Assembly: GCF_024753245.1 (NCBI RefSeq)
Contig: NZ_JANUGX010000038.1
Location: 1 to 57,627, forward strand
DNA from: Massilia norwichensis
GTDB taxonomy: Bacteria; Pseudomonadota; Gammaproteobacteria; Burkholderiales; Burkholderiaceae_D
Reading direction: 5' to 3'
DNA: 57,627 nucleotides
Shown here piece by piece: positions 1 to 7,787 of this stretch; within the stretch, counting starts at the first letter, position 1, and each line of letters starts with the position of its first letter. A program made the position numbers and the translations under genes. The notes under the pieces are model-generated. The model saw only the letters and a list, made by a program, of their open reading frames with translations, did not search any database and had not been told where the DNA came from.

Positions 1-129
1 TGCTCCTTGTTGCACGCAGGGTTTGCCGGTCACGGTCTGACCTGTCTTGCCATCACATCTTGATCGCCTGAGCAATCGTTGGAAGGATGCTTGCCAATCC
101 TCCTTGAAGTCGGTTGAGAAGTAACTTGG

Positions 130-175
130 CCGTGCGGATTACGTGCCTGCCCCAGCGGAGACGTAATCCGCACGG
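130..175. repeat. 15-bp perfect inverted repeat across the transposase stop codon
   Basis: The arm CCGTGCGGATTACGT (130-144) is exactly complementary to 161-175, with a 16-nt loop between them. The transposase stop codon (139-141, minus strand) lies inside one arm. No U-tract follows, so it is not a standard rho-independent terminator. It could protect the transposase mRNA, block translation or form part of the functional end of the element. Confidence 0.8.
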
Positions 176-1179
176 AACCGTCTTTCGTCATGCATGAGAA
201 GTGCCCATACCCGGCGCGCGTTCTTGTTGGCCAGCGCAACAGCCGCGATATTCTTGTGTCGCCGCGACAGCAAGTGCCCGAGCCAACTGGTGGCAGTTTC
301 GACCTTGTGTTCGGCGTGTCGAAGCACAGCACGCGCACCATGGATCAGCAGCGCGCGCAGGTAACCGTCGCCTCGTTTGCTGATGCCCAGTAAAACCTGC
401 TTGCCACCGCTGGAGTGCTGCCTGGGCACCAATCCTATCCACGCAGCCAACTGCCGGCCATTCTTGAAGCAGCGCGCATCGCCAATCGAAGCGACCAGTG
501 CGCTTGCGGTAATCGGACCAATTCCTGGTATCTCGGCCAGTCGGCGGCTGGCTTCATTTTGCGCGTGCCAGAGTTGGATTTCTTTCTCCAAATCCTGAAC
601 CTGGCGGTCCAACTCCTTCAGATTCTCGGCAAGCCGCTGCAGCAGACTACAGAAACTGCCGGGTAACTGTCCGGCCGACTCATCAGACAGCGATGCCAAC
701 CTGGGACCGAGATTGCAAAGTCCCTTTGGAATGACGATCCCGAATTCAGCCAGCAGGCCACGGATCTGATTGGCCTGGGCGGTCCTCGCCTTGACGAATC
801 CCTGTCGTGCGCGGTGGATCGCCAGCAATGCCTGCTGGTGCTCTGTCTTGATCGCCACGAAACGCATATTGGGCCGGGTGACCGCTTCACAGATGGCTTC
901 GGCGTCGGCCGCGTCGTTCTTGTTTGTCTTCACGTAGGGCTTCACGAACTGCGGCGCCATCAGCTTCACGGTATGTCCCATTTCGCTTAGCTTGCGCGCC
1001 CAGTAATGGGCGCTTCCGCAGGCTTCCATGCCAATCAGGCAGGGCTCGAGGTTCACGAAAAACGTCAGCAGCTCCGCACGCCTGAGCTGCCTGCGCAGGC
1101 AGGGCTTGCCATGAAGATCGACGCCATGTACCTGAAACACCGCCTTTGCCAGATCAATGCCGCATGCACTCAGCTTCAT
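139..1179 (-). CDS. IS110-family transposase (DEDD recombinase)
   Basis: This 346-aa recombinase moves the insertion sequence. The N-terminal RuvC-like DEDD domain shows D9 (in CGIDLAK), E52 (in GMEACGS), D89 and D92 (in KNDAADAEAICEA). The C-terminal Transposase_20 domain carries a helix-hairpin-helix-like IPGIGPITASAL stretch near residue 217. The conserved serine that makes the covalent DNA link is probably S256 or S257 in RQHSSGGK. The ATG is preceded by AAGGAG at good spacing. Length is full for the family and no frameshift is seen, so the gene looks intact. Its 3' end overlaps a strong hairpin (130-175). It lies about 340 bp from two tRNA genes. Confidence 0.95.
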   Translation of the reverse strand: MKLSACGIDLAKAVFQVHGVDLHGKPCLRRQLRRAELLTFFVNLEPCLIGMEACGSAHYWARKLSEMGHTVKLMAPQFVKPYVKTNKNDAADAEAICEAVTRPNMRFVAIKTEHQQALLAIHRARQGFVKARTAQANQIRGLLAEFGIVIPKGLCNLGPRLASLSDESAGQLPGSFCSLLQRLAENLKELDRQVQDLEKEIQLWHAQNEASRRLAEIPGIGPITASALVASIGDARCFKNGRQLAAWIGLVPRQHSSGGKQVLLGISKRGDGYLRALLIHGARAVLRHAEHKVETATSWLGHLLSRRHKNIAAVALANKNARRVWALLMHDERRFRADYVSAGAGT

Positions 1180-1518
1180 CTCGGACGCTCCTTTCTAGTC
1201 GTGGACAACTTACACATCCACTTTGGCACCTAAATGCCGTGTTAGGAAGGATGCGTCCATTCCATTAAAGCCCCCTCGACTCGAAAAAGCTGTTCAGCTT
1301 CGCGGCGGGCACTCGTCAAGTGCTTTGACTATCCCTGTACGACCGTAATGGCGCTGCAAGACCAATAGGGATTTTGCGGTGAATCGAATACCGGCTACCG
1401 CGTTTGATGAGGTGGCGACACACAGCATGCTCCTCAGCTGGTGCAACACTGACGCGCGAGATTGGTGCTGTAGATCTTTGATGTCAAAGGGGGATCGTTG
1501 AGAATCAACGAGAGGAGT
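1180..1518. other. Gap between the IS110 transposase and tRNA-Pro; no gene seen
   Basis: About 340 bp with no convincing coding sequence. It should contain the transposase promoter and one end of the element. A small perfect hairpin, CGTTGA-gaa-TCAACG at 1496-1510, lies just 3' of the proximal tRNA (minus strand). It may help end tRNA transcription, although only a short run of T follows. No recognisable tRNA 3'-end duplicate (attachment site) was found here. Confidence 0.5.
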
Positions 1519-1595
1519 TGGTCGGGGTGAGAGGATTCGAACCTCCGGCCTCTACGTCCCGAACGTAGCGCTCTACCGGGCTAAGCTACACCCCG
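1519..1595 (-). tRNA. tRNA-Pro (anticodon CGG), promoter-distal copy
   Basis: A 77-nt cloverleaf on the minus strand beginning CGGGGTGTAGC and ending with an encoded CCA. The acceptor stem CGGGGTG pairs with CACCCCG. The anticodon stem CTACG/CGTAG encloses the loop TTCGGGA, so the anticodon is CGG, which reads CCG proline codons. The T arm has GGAGG-TTCGAAT-CCTCT. It resembles proline tRNAs such as E. coli proK in the anticodon arm. It is identical over all 77 nt to the second copy at 1630-1706, and 34 bp separates them. The two copies are probably one transcript. Confidence 0.97.
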
Positions 1596-1627
1596 ACTGG
1601 TATTGATAACTGCTGAGGGAGAAAACT

Positions 1628-1706
<79 letters not shown>

Positions 1707-1745
1707 ACTGGTTTGAGACCCGTTGCCGAATCTCGGGAAGGCATT

Positions 1746-1774
1746 ACTATAGTTGCCTCAATGGTTCCTGTCAA
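1746..1774 (-). promoter_or_regulatory. Sigma-70 promoter for the tRNA-Pro pair, overlapping the end of ispB
   Basis: Read on the minus strand, TTGACA (1769-1774), a 17-bp spacer and TATAGT (1746-1751) make a near-consensus promoter about 40 bp upstream of the first tRNA. The -35 box and most of the spacer lie inside the last codons of ispB (stop at 1758-1760). The tRNAs can therefore be expressed strongly and independently of ispB. Confidence 0.85.
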
Positions 1775-2747
1775 CTGCGAAGCTGCACAGCTGCAGCAGG
1801 CTTTGCTTGTATTCGCTCTCGGGCAGGTCGGCGATCGCATCGGCGGCGCGCTGGGCGGCGGCTTCGGCTTCGCGGCGCGTATAGTCGAGCGCGCCGCTGG
1901 TGGTGACGGCCGACAGCACGGCGTCGAAATGGGTTTCGTCGCCCTGTTCGATGCAGGTGCGGATCAGTTCGCGCTGTTCGGCGCTGCCGTTTTCCATCAC
2001 GTAGATCAGGGGCAGGGTAGGCTTGCCTTCGCGCAGGTCGTCGCCGACATTCTTGCCGATCTCGCTGGCGTCGCCGGCGTAGTCGAGCACGTCGTCGATC
2101 AGCTGGAATGCGGTGCCCAGCGAACGGCCGTATTCGCCGGCCGCTTCGATCTGGGCGTCGTTGGCGCCGGCTACCAGCGCGCCGAGCTGGGCGGCGGCTT
2201 CGAACAGTTTGGCGGTCTTCGAGCGGATCACGGTCAGGTAGCTTTCCTGGGTGACGTCCGGATCGTGCATGTTCAGCAGCTGCAGGACTTCGCCCTCGGC
2301 GATGACGGTGGTGGCGCGCGACAGGATTTCCATCACGCGCATTTCGTCCAGGCTGGTCATCATCTCGAAGGCGCGCGAGTACAGGTAGTCGCCGACCAGC
2401 ACCGAGGCGGCGTTGCCGAACATCGCGTTGGCGGTCTGGCGGCCGCGGCGCATCGAGGATTCGTCGACCACATCGTCGTGCAGCAGGGTGGCGGTGTGGA
2501 TGAATTCGACGACGGCGGCCAGTTCGTGGTGGCCGGCGCCCTTGTAGCCGTAGGCGTTCGCCAGCAGCAGCACCAGCACCGGACGGATCCGCTTGCCGCC
2601 GGCGCTGATGATGTATTCGGCGATCTGGTTCACCAGCGCGACGTCGGATTGCAGCCGCTGTCGGATCACGCCGTTGACGGCCTCCATGTCGGCGGCGATC
2701 GTACGGGTGATGGGGTTCTGTTGTGCGGTGTTGGTGGCGGCGGACAA
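1758..2747 (-). CDS. ispB: Octaprenyl diphosphate synthase (IspB)
   Basis: A trans-type polyprenyl diphosphate synthase. It extends farnesyl diphosphate with isopentenyl diphosphate to make the side chain of ubiquinone. The two aspartate-rich motifs are clear: DDVVD at residues 91-95 and DDVLD (in QLIDDVLDYAG) in the second half. The GGKRIRP substrate-binding segment is near residue 50. Length (329 aa) is typical. The start shown is a TTG with a weak AGG upstream. An ATG 20 codons later (2687) would leave too short an N-terminus compared with known IspB, so the TTG is preferred but not certain. Being divergent from rplU-rpmA is the usual proteobacterial arrangement. Confidence 0.95.
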   Translation of the reverse strand: MSAATNTAQQNPITRTIAADMEAVNGVIRQRLQSDVALVNQIAEYIISAGGKRIRPVLVLLLANAYGYKGAGHHELAAVVEFIHTATLLHDDVVDESSMRRGRQTANAMFGNAASVLVGDYLYSRAFEMMTSLDEMRVMEILSRATTVIAEGEVLQLLNMHDPDVTQESYLTVIRSKTAKLFEAAAQLGALVAGANDAQIEAAGEYGRSLGTAFQLIDDVLDYAGDASEIGKNVGDDLREGKPTLPLIYVMENGSAEQRELIRTCIEQGDETHFDAVLSAVTTSGALDYTRREAEAAAQRAADAIADLPESEYKQSLLQLCSFAVDRNH

Positions 2748-2850
2748 GGCGGACCTGCTGACGTTGAGTGCGATGTGGATGTGTTAAGTGGCGCGATTAT
2801 ACGATAAGCAAGCAAAGCCCGCGCTTTTTCACAACAGCCGCGCCAGCGCT

Positions 2851-2879
2851 TTGACGCCCTGCGCCAAATTATGTATAAT
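2851..2879 (+). promoter_or_regulatory. Sigma-70 promoter of rplU-rpmA
   Basis: TTGACG (2851-2856), a 17-bp spacer and a perfect TATAAT (2874-2879), about 80 bp before the rplU start codon. The strength fits a ribosomal-protein operon. The leader of roughly 70 nt could hold an autoregulatory structure, but I do not recognise one. Confidence 0.9.
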
Positions 2880-2958
2880 CCTCTGTTCCCTGAATCCAGA
2901 GCACGCAGTACGCCGGGTTCGAGCGGAATTTTCTTAACAATCAATGAGGTTTCAAATC

Positions 2959-3270
2959 ATGTACGCGGTCATAAAAACCGGTGGCAAGCAATACAAAGTT
3001 GTCGCTGGCGAAAAACTCAAAGTAGAACAGATACCGGCAGACATTGGTTCCGAACTCACTATCGATCAGGTTCTCGCCGTTGGCGAGGGCGAGAGCATCA
3101 AGTTTGGTGCTCCGCTGGTGGAAGGTGCTTCGGTTCGCGTGACTGTTGTTTCGCACGGTCGTCACGACAAAGTGCGTATCTTCAAGATGCGTCGTCGTAA
3201 GCACTACCAGAAGCGTCAGGGCCATCGCCAGAACTACACCGAAATCCAAGTGGTTGCGATCAACGGCTAA
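2959..3270 (+). CDS. rplU: 50S ribosomal protein L21
   Basis: A 103-aa protein with the standard L21 start MYAVIKTGGKQYKV and the basic C-terminal segment MRRRKHYQKRQGHR, which contacts 23S rRNA. Length equals that of E. coli L21. An in-frame ATG 15 nt upstream (2944) exists, but MYAVIKTGGKQ is the universal N-terminus of the family, so 2959 is chosen. It is first in the rplU-rpmA operon and 40 bp upstream of rpmA. Confidence 0.98.
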   Translation: MYAVIKTGGKQYKVVAGEKLKVEQIPADIGSELTIDQVLAVGEGESIKFGAPLVEGASVRVTVVSHGRHDKVRIFKMRRRKHYQKRQGHRQNYTEIQVVAING

Positions 3271-3310
3271 TCGCCGCGCGTCCATTCTTTAGTCAGCAAG
3301 GAGCATCTAA

Positions 3311-3583
3311 ATGGCACACAAAAAAGGCGGCGGTACTACCCGCAACGGCCGTGACTCAGAAAGCAAACGCCTTGGCGTGAAAGTCTACGGCGGCCAGTCG
3401 ATCAACGCAGGCGGCATCATCGTGCGTCAGCGCGGCACCACCGTGCGTCCGGGCACCAACGTCGGCATGGGCAAGGATCACACCCTGTTCGCGCTGGTCG
3501 ACGGTTCGGTCAAGTTCGTCAAGCAAGGCGTCGGTTCGAAGCAGTACGTGACCGTCGTTGCTGCTGAAGCAGTCGCTGCTTAA
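3311..3583 (+). CDS. rpmA: 50S ribosomal protein L27
   Basis: A 90-aa protein with the canonical L27 N-terminus MAHKKGGGTTRNGRDSESK. The flexible N-terminal tail reaches the peptidyl-transferase centre. AAGGAG lies just upstream of the ATG. There is no firmicute-type cleavable leader. It is followed by a strong terminator before obgE. Confidence 0.98.
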   Translation: MAHKKGGGTTRNGRDSESKRLGVKVYGGQSINAGGIIVRQRGTTVRPGTNVGMGKDHTLFALVDGSVKFVKQGVGSKQYVTVVAAEAVAA

Positions 3584-3633
3584 TTATCTGCAGTGCAGTG
3601 GAACCTCGCCTGGGTGAGGTTCTGCGAATCGAT

Positions 3634-3661
3634 AGGCTCTGCCCACCGGTAGAGCCTTTTT
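3634..3661 (+). terminator. Rho-independent terminator after rpmA
   Basis: The arms AGGCTCTGCC and GGTAGAGCCT form a stem of about 10 bp including one G-T pair, with a CACC tetraloop, followed by TTTTT. A weaker hairpin (AACCTC/GAGGTT, 3602-3621) lies just upstream. It ends the ribosomal operon, so obgE needs its own promoter or read-through. Confidence 0.9.
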
Positions 3662-3756
3662 AATTTCCGGCGCTGTCACCGTTAAGTGCGTATCCATGGG
3701 CCCATCTTGTGGCACATTTAACAGTGACATAGCCTAAAGTATTTGGTGGGTTCATC

Positions 3757-4869
3757 ATGAAGTTTATCGACGAAGCAAGAATCGAAGTCATCGCCGGCGA
3801 CGGCGGCAACGGCTGCGCCTCGTTCCGCCGCGAGAAATTCCGCCCCTTCGGCGGTCCGGACGGCGGCGACGGCGGCCGCGGCGGCTCGATCTGGGTCGTG
3901 GCCGACCGCAACATCAACACGCTGGTCGACTTCCGCTTCTCCAAAGTGCACACCGCGAAGAACGGCGAACCGGGCCGCGGCTCGGACTGCTACGGCAAGG
4001 GCGCCGATGACGTGACCCTGCGTATGCCGGTCGGCACCATCATCATCGATGACAACAACGGCGAAATCATCGCCGACCTGACCGAACACGGCCAGACCGA
4101 ACTGCTGGCACGCGGCGGCGAAGGCGGCTGGGGCAACATCCACTTCAAGACCTCGACCAACCGCGCGCCGCGCCAGAAAACCGAGGGCAAGGAAGGCGAG
4201 CGCCGCGCGCTGCGCCTCGAGCTGAAGGTGCTGGCCGACGTCGGCCTGCTGGGCATGCCGAACGCCGGCAAGTCGACTTTTGTGACCGCCATCTCGAACG
4301 CGCGTCCGAAAGTCGCCGACTATCCGTTCACGACCCTGCACCCGAACCTGGGCGTGGTCCGCGTCTCGCACGAGAAGAGCTTCGTGATCGCCGACATCCC
4401 GGGCCTGATCGAAGGCGCGGCCGAAGGCGCCGGCCTGGGCCACCAGTTCCTGCGTCACCTGAGCCGCACCGGCCTGCTGCTGCACATCGTCGACATCGCG
4501 CCGATGGACGGCAAGACCGACCCGGTCAAGGAAGCCAAGGCCCTGGTCAAGGAACTCGAAAAGTACGACGAAGAACTGCTCAACAAGCCGCGCTGGCTGG
4601 TGCTGAACAAGCTCGACGTCGTGCCGGAAGACGAGCGCAAGAAGCTGGTCAAGGACTTCGTCAAGAAGATGGCCTGGAAGGGCCCGGTCTTCGAGATTTC
4701 GGCGCTGAACCGCGAAGGCTGCGAAGACCTGGTCCACGCGATCTACCGCTACCTGGAAGAGAAGCGCCACAGCGACCAGCGTTCGGAAGAAAAGCAGATG
4801 ACCGAGGAAGCGCGCGGCATCTCTTCCATAGATCCGGACGATCCGCGCTTCAAGATCCTCGAAGACTGA
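3757..4869 (+). CDS. obgE: GTPase ObgE/CgtA
   Basis: The essential Obg GTPase, which associates with the 50S subunit and links ribosome maturation to growth and stress. The N-terminal glycine-rich Obg fold (MKFIDEARIEVIAGDGGNG through about residue 158) is followed by a G domain. The P-loop GMPNAGKS is at 166-173, the switch region has DIPGLIEGAAEGAGLG, and NKLD is the G4 motif. The 370-aa length is normal for betaproteobacteria, which have a short acidic C-terminal tail. The order rplU-rpmA-obgE is highly conserved. A separate promoter is likely because a terminator precedes it. Confidence 0.97.
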   Translation: MKFIDEARIEVIAGDGGNGCASFRREKFRPFGGPDGGDGGRGGSIWVVADRNINTLVDFRFSKVHTAKNGEPGRGSDCYGKGADDVTLRMPVGTIIIDDNNGEIIADLTEHGQTELLARGGEGGWGNIHFKTSTNRAPRQKTEGKEGERRALRLELKVLADVGLLGMPNAGKSTFVTAISNARPKVADYPFTTLHPNLGVVRVSHEKSFVIADIPGLIEGAAEGAGLGHQFLRHLSRTGLLLHIVDIAPMDGKTDPVKEAKALVKELEKYDEELLNKPRWLVLNKLDVVPEDERKKLVKDFVKKMAWKGPVFEISALNREGCEDLVHAIYRYLEEKRHSDQRSEEKQMTEEARGISSIDPDDPRFKILED

Positions 4870-4870
4870 T

Positions 4871-5281
4871 TTGGTTTTATCCGCATCGCACCGCCTCCGC
4901 CTGCGCACGCAGCTGCTGCGGGTGATCGCCACGGCCAGTTCGCTGGCCGCGCTGTCGGCCATGCTCGATCCCGACCGCACGGCGGAAGCGTTCGGCGTGT
5001 TTCTTGTCGGCGTAAACGGTTACAGCCAGTTCTACGCCATCTATGTCGGAGTGCGCCTCGCCACCGCGGGGCTGGCTCTGTTGGCGGCCAGGCAGGGCGA
5101 CCAGCCCATCCTCGGCGACCTCACAGCATTATTCCTCCTGGCGCAGCCGCTCGGCCGCCTTGTCGCGGCCTTCGCGATCGGCCTGCCCCAGGGCTTATTG
5201 TTTGTCGTTAGCGGGATCGAACTGCTGGCCGGCCTGGCGCTGCTGCTGCTTCGTCCGCAGGGAAAGCCACTGTCGCCATGA
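4871..5281 (+). CDS. Small integral membrane protein (DUF4345-like)
   Basis: A 136-aa hydrophobic protein with about four predicted membrane helices (about residues 20-35, 50-75, 82-105 and 110-130). It lies between obgE and proB. The stop TGA overlaps the proB ATG by 4 nt, so translation is probably coupled. The start shown is a TTG only 1 nt after the obgE stop; a later ATG at 4961 (MLDPDRTAEAFG) is the alternative. The pattern PDRTAEAFGV plus four helices resembles DUF4345, whose function is unknown. The family assignment is tentative; that it is a real gene is likely from the coupling. Confidence 0.65.
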   Translation: MVLSASHRLRLRTQLLRVIATASSLAALSAMLDPDRTAEAFGVFLVGVNGYSQFYAIYVGVRLATAGLALLAARQGDQPILGDLTALFLLAQPLGRLVAAFAIGLPQGLLFVVSGIELLAGLALLLLRPQGKPLSP

Positions 5282-6399
5282 ATACTTCCGTCATCCAGCA
5301 ATCCAGCCGCATCATCGTCAAGGTCGGCTCCTCCCTCGTCACCAACGAAGGCCGCGGCCTCGATAACGCCGCCATCGCGCGCTGGGCCGCGCAGATCGCC
5401 TCGCTGCGCACGCTCGGCAAGGAAGTCGTGCTGGTGTCTTCCGGCGCGATCGCCGAAGGCATGCTGCGCCTCGGTTTCACGGCGCGTCCGACCGACATCC
5501 ACGAACTGCAGGCCTGCGCCGCCTGCGGCCAGATGGGCCTGGCCCAGATCTACGAAACCAGCTTCGCCACCCACGGCGTGAAGACCGCCCAGGTGTTGCT
5601 GACCCACGCCGACCTGGCCGACCGCGAACGCTACCTGAACGCGCGCTCGACGCTTACCACGCTGTTGCGCCTGGGCGTGGTCCCGATCATCAACGAGAAC
5701 GACACCGTGGTCACCGACGAGATCAAGTTCGGCGACAACGACACCCTCGGCGCGCTGGTCGCCAACCTGATCGAAGCCGATGCCCTGGTGATCCTGACCG
5801 ACCAGAAGGGCCTGTACTCGGCCGATCCGCGCAAGGACCCGTCCGCGCGCCTGATCGCCGAAGCCCAGGCCGGCGATACCTCGCTCGAGGCGATGGCCGG
5901 CGGCGCCGGCAGCAGCATCGGCAGCGGCGGCATGCTGACCAAGGTGCTGGCCGCCAAGCGCGCGGCGCGCTCCGGCGCCCACACCGCGATCGCCTGGGGG
6001 CGCGAGGACAATGTGCTGGTGCGCCTGGCCGGCGGCGAAGCGATCGGCACCCAGTTGCTGGCGCCGACCGCGCGCCTGACCGCGCGCCGCCAGTGGATGG
6101 TCGACCATCTGCACACGGCCGGCGAACTGGTGCTCGATGCGGGCGCGGTGCAGAAGCTGGCGAAAGAGGGCAAGTCGCTGCTGCCGATCGGCGTCTCAGG
6201 CGTGCGCGGCGAGTTCGGGCGCGGCGCGCTGGTGTCTTGCGTGAGCGAAGACGGCATTGAAATCGCGCGCGGCCTGACCAACTACACGGCGTCGGAAGTG
6301 AAGCGCATCATGCGCCATGCTTCGGGCGAGATCGAGGCCATTCTTGGTTATGTCGAGGCGCCCGAACTGGTGCACCGCGATAACCTGGTGCTGCTGTAA
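5278..6399 (+). CDS. proB: Glutamate 5-kinase (ProB)
   Basis: It phosphorylates glutamate to gamma-glutamyl phosphate, the first and feedback-controlled step of proline synthesis. The amino-acid kinase domain (about 1-260) has IIVKVGSSLVTNEG, VSSGAIAEGM, NENDTVVTDEIKFGDND and GGAGSSIGSGGMLTK. The C-terminal PUA domain (about 280-373) is the part linked to proline inhibition in this family. The 373-aa length is normal. The ATG overlaps the stop of the small membrane protein by 4 nt. The obgE-X-proB order is typical of betaproteobacteria; proA is not in the window. Confidence 0.97.
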   Translation: MNTSVIQQSSRIIVKVGSSLVTNEGRGLDNAAIARWAAQIASLRTLGKEVVLVSSGAIAEGMLRLGFTARPTDIHELQACAACGQMGLAQIYETSFATHGVKTAQVLLTHADLADRERYLNARSTLTTLLRLGVVPIINENDTVVTDEIKFGDNDTLGALVANLIEADALVILTDQKGLYSADPRKDPSARLIAEAQAGDTSLEAMAGGAGSSIGSGGMLTKVLAAKRAARSGAHTAIAWGREDNVLVRLAGGEAIGTQLLAPTARLTARRQWMVDHLHTAGELVLDAGAVQKLAKEGKSLLPIGVSGVRGEFGRGALVSCVSEDGIEIARGLTNYTASEVKRIMRHASGEIEAILGYVEAPELVHRDNLVLL

Positions 6400-6404
6400 A
6401 ACCC

Positions 6405-6426
6405 GGCGGCGCAGCAGCGCCGCTTT
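6405..6426. terminator. Possible bidirectional terminator between proB and a convergent gene
   Basis: The stem GCGGCGC (6406-6412) pairs with GCGCCGC (6417-6423), with an AGCA loop. TTT follows on the plus strand and GGGTTTT on the minus strand. It sits exactly between two convergent stop codons (6399 and 6426). The T-runs are short, so this is a moderate call. Confidence 0.45.
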
Positions 6427-6905
6427 CATTGTGCGGGCGTGTACTTCCGCAGGAAGGCCACCACCGTCTTGTCGAGCACTTCCTTCACCTGCGCCTCGTC
6501 GGGCGTGTCCATGTGGGCCACGTTCAGGTGCTGCAGCATCCCTTCCTCGCCCAGCATCCCGCGCAGTATTTCCGGCATCTCCTCGCCGCGCCTGACATAG
6601 GAAAGCCCCAGTACGGCTGCCTCCACGTTCGACACATGCGCGATCGCGATCGATACGCCGTCCGGATTCTTGCGGTCGCCGCTGTCGCGGTTCGCGTAGA
6701 CGAACAGCTTCGCGGTCGGGAATTTGTCGCTGATATCGAACCCGGCCGCGGCCAGGCGCGTCTCGATCCCTTTTTGCAGCACTTGCGCAAGCGCGGGGTC
6801 GTTGCAGATCACGCTGAACGCGAAGCGCGGGCGCTCCGCCGCGCCGGCGGCGGCAGCGAGGCAGAACAGGATTGCGGCCAGCAGGCCGCCGAGTATCGTA
6901 CGCAT
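6426..6905 (-). CDS. Exported protein of unknown function
   Basis: A 159-aa protein with a clear signal peptide (MRTILGGLLAAILFCLAAAAGAAE; cleavage probably after AGA or AAGA near residue 22). The mature part of about 135 aa is soluble and mixed alpha/beta. It includes FSVICNDPALAQVLQKGIE and KLFVYANRDSGD, and ends in a helix (EVLDKTVVAFLRKY). I do not recognise a family or any catalytic motif. It is transcribed away from the exbBD operon, about 200 bp from exbB. It is probably periplasmic. It could be related to envelope functions next door, but that is only a guess from position. Confidence 0.75.
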   Translation of the reverse strand: MRTILGGLLAAILFCLAAAAGAAERPRFAFSVICNDPALAQVLQKGIETRLAAAGFDISDKFPTAKLFVYANRDSGDRKNPDGVSIAIAHVSNVEAAVLGLSYVRRGEEMPEILRGMLGEEGMLQHLNVAHMDTPDEAQVKEVLDKTVVAFLRKYTPAQ

Positions 6906-7103
6906 GGTTTTATCCCGGCAAGGAAAGCTGGTCAGCGTAGCAGGATTTAACTGGCGAATATGCGCGCATTATTGCGTGGCCTGTGCACTTGGTTTACCTC
7001 TCCAGGCATATATATTGCGAACTGCTAGCAAAATAATTGCTATTCAATTTCCTTTGCATGCTACATTAACTGGAAATTAAGAACAGCCAAGGAAAGGACC
7101 GTC

Positions 7104-7787
7104 ATGCAGGAACTCAACCTCGCCTCCCAGCTGCTGGAAGGCGGCACCGGCATCTTCGTGACCGGCGCGCTGTCCGTGCTGGCGCTGGCCGTGGCGCTCG
7201 AACGGCTTGCGAACTTCCGTGCGGTCAAGGTGGCGCCGCAGGCCCTGGCCGACGAAGCACTGAGCCTATGGCAGGCCGGCGATTACCGCGCACTTGCGGC
7301 GCGCGCCGGCCAGGACCGCAGCAGCCTGGCGCGCGTACTCGAATTCCTGGCCGCGCATCCGCGCCTGCCGATCGATACGCTGTCGGCACGCGCGGCCGAG
7401 ATCGCATCGACGGAGCTGCGCCTGCAGCAGCAGAAGGCCTATGCGCTGAACGTGGTCGCCACCATCGCGCCCATCGTCGGCCTGCTCGGCACCGTGATCG
7501 GCATGATCGAATCCTTCCACGTGATCGCCTTCAACGGCATGGGCGATCCAACCCTGCTGGCGGGCGGCATCTCGAAGGCGCTGGTGAACACCGCGGCCGG
7601 GCTCTCGGTGGCGCTGCCCTCGCTGGCCATGCACCACTTCTTCCGCAACCGCATGGTCAATATCGGCATCCTGCTCGAACGCCAGCTGGGCCGGCTGCTG
7701 GATGCGAGCCGCGCGCGGGAACACGAGCGGCAACATGAGCAGAAACACGAGCAGAAACATGAGCAGGAGCGCAGCCATGCGTATTGA
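7104..7787 (+). CDS. exbB: MotA/TolQ/ExbB proton-channel family protein
   Basis: A 227-aa inner-membrane protein of the ExbB/TolQ family. It forms the pentameric core that uses the proton gradient to drive a partner. The N-terminal helix is around residues 15-30. The conserved pair of helices is LNVVATIAPIVGLLGTVIGMI (near 115-135) and ALVNTAAGLSVALPSLAMHHFF (near 155-180), including the family's polar TA segment. The ATG follows AAGGAAAGGA. The C-terminus ends in an unusual His/Glu/Gln/Lys tract (HEQKHEQKHEQE) encoded by 12-bp DNA repeats. It overlaps exbD by 11 nt. It lies in one operon with exbD and a TonB-like protein. Confidence 0.93.
   Translation: MQELNLASQLLEGGTGIFVTGALSVLALAVALERLANFRAVKVAPQALADEALSLWQAGDYRALAARAGQDRSSLARVLEFLAAHPRLPIDTLSARAAEIASTELRLQQQKAYALNVVATIAPIVGLLGTVIGMIESFHVIAFNGMGDPTLLAGGISKALVNTAAGLSVALPSLAMHHFFRNRMVNIGILLERQLGRLLDASRAREHERQHEQKHEQKHEQERSHAY
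7729..7776 (+). repeat. 12-bp tandem repeat at the 3' end of exbB
   Basis: About four copies of a unit close to AACATGAGCAGA, alternating CATGAGC and CACGAGC, run through the last exbB codons and up to the AGGAG that serves exbD. They encode the His-Glu-Gln-Lys tail. Such repeats are prone to slippage. Loss or gain of one unit keeps the frame, so it would vary tail length without breaking the gene. Confidence 0.75.

Larger units (their letters stand above)
81..1254 (-). mobile_element. IS110-family insertion sequence, approximate extent
   Basis: The transposase at 139-1179 defines an IS110-type element. IS110 elements lack conventional terminal inverted repeats, so the ends cannot be placed with certainty. 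The extent given is bounded by the only flanking similarity I see: the 10-bp direct repeat GGAAGGATGC at 81-90 and 1245-1254, each preceded by GTT or GTTA. IS110 recombinases are known to use a noncoding 'bridge' RNA encoded in a flanking end of the element. The candidate noncoding stretches are 1-138 and 1180-1254, but I cannot fold or identify that RNA by eye. The ends are a guess; the presence of the element is solid. Confidence 0.5.

Noticed and set aside
1180..1518. Genomic-island attachment site next to the tRNA-Pro genes
   Set aside because: No tRNA 3'-end duplicate or integrase is present; only the IS110 element is nearby.
7030..7050. Possible Fur box before exbB (AATAATTGCTATTCAAT)
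   Set aside because: It is AT-rich and vaguely palindromic but matches the Fur consensus too poorly to call.
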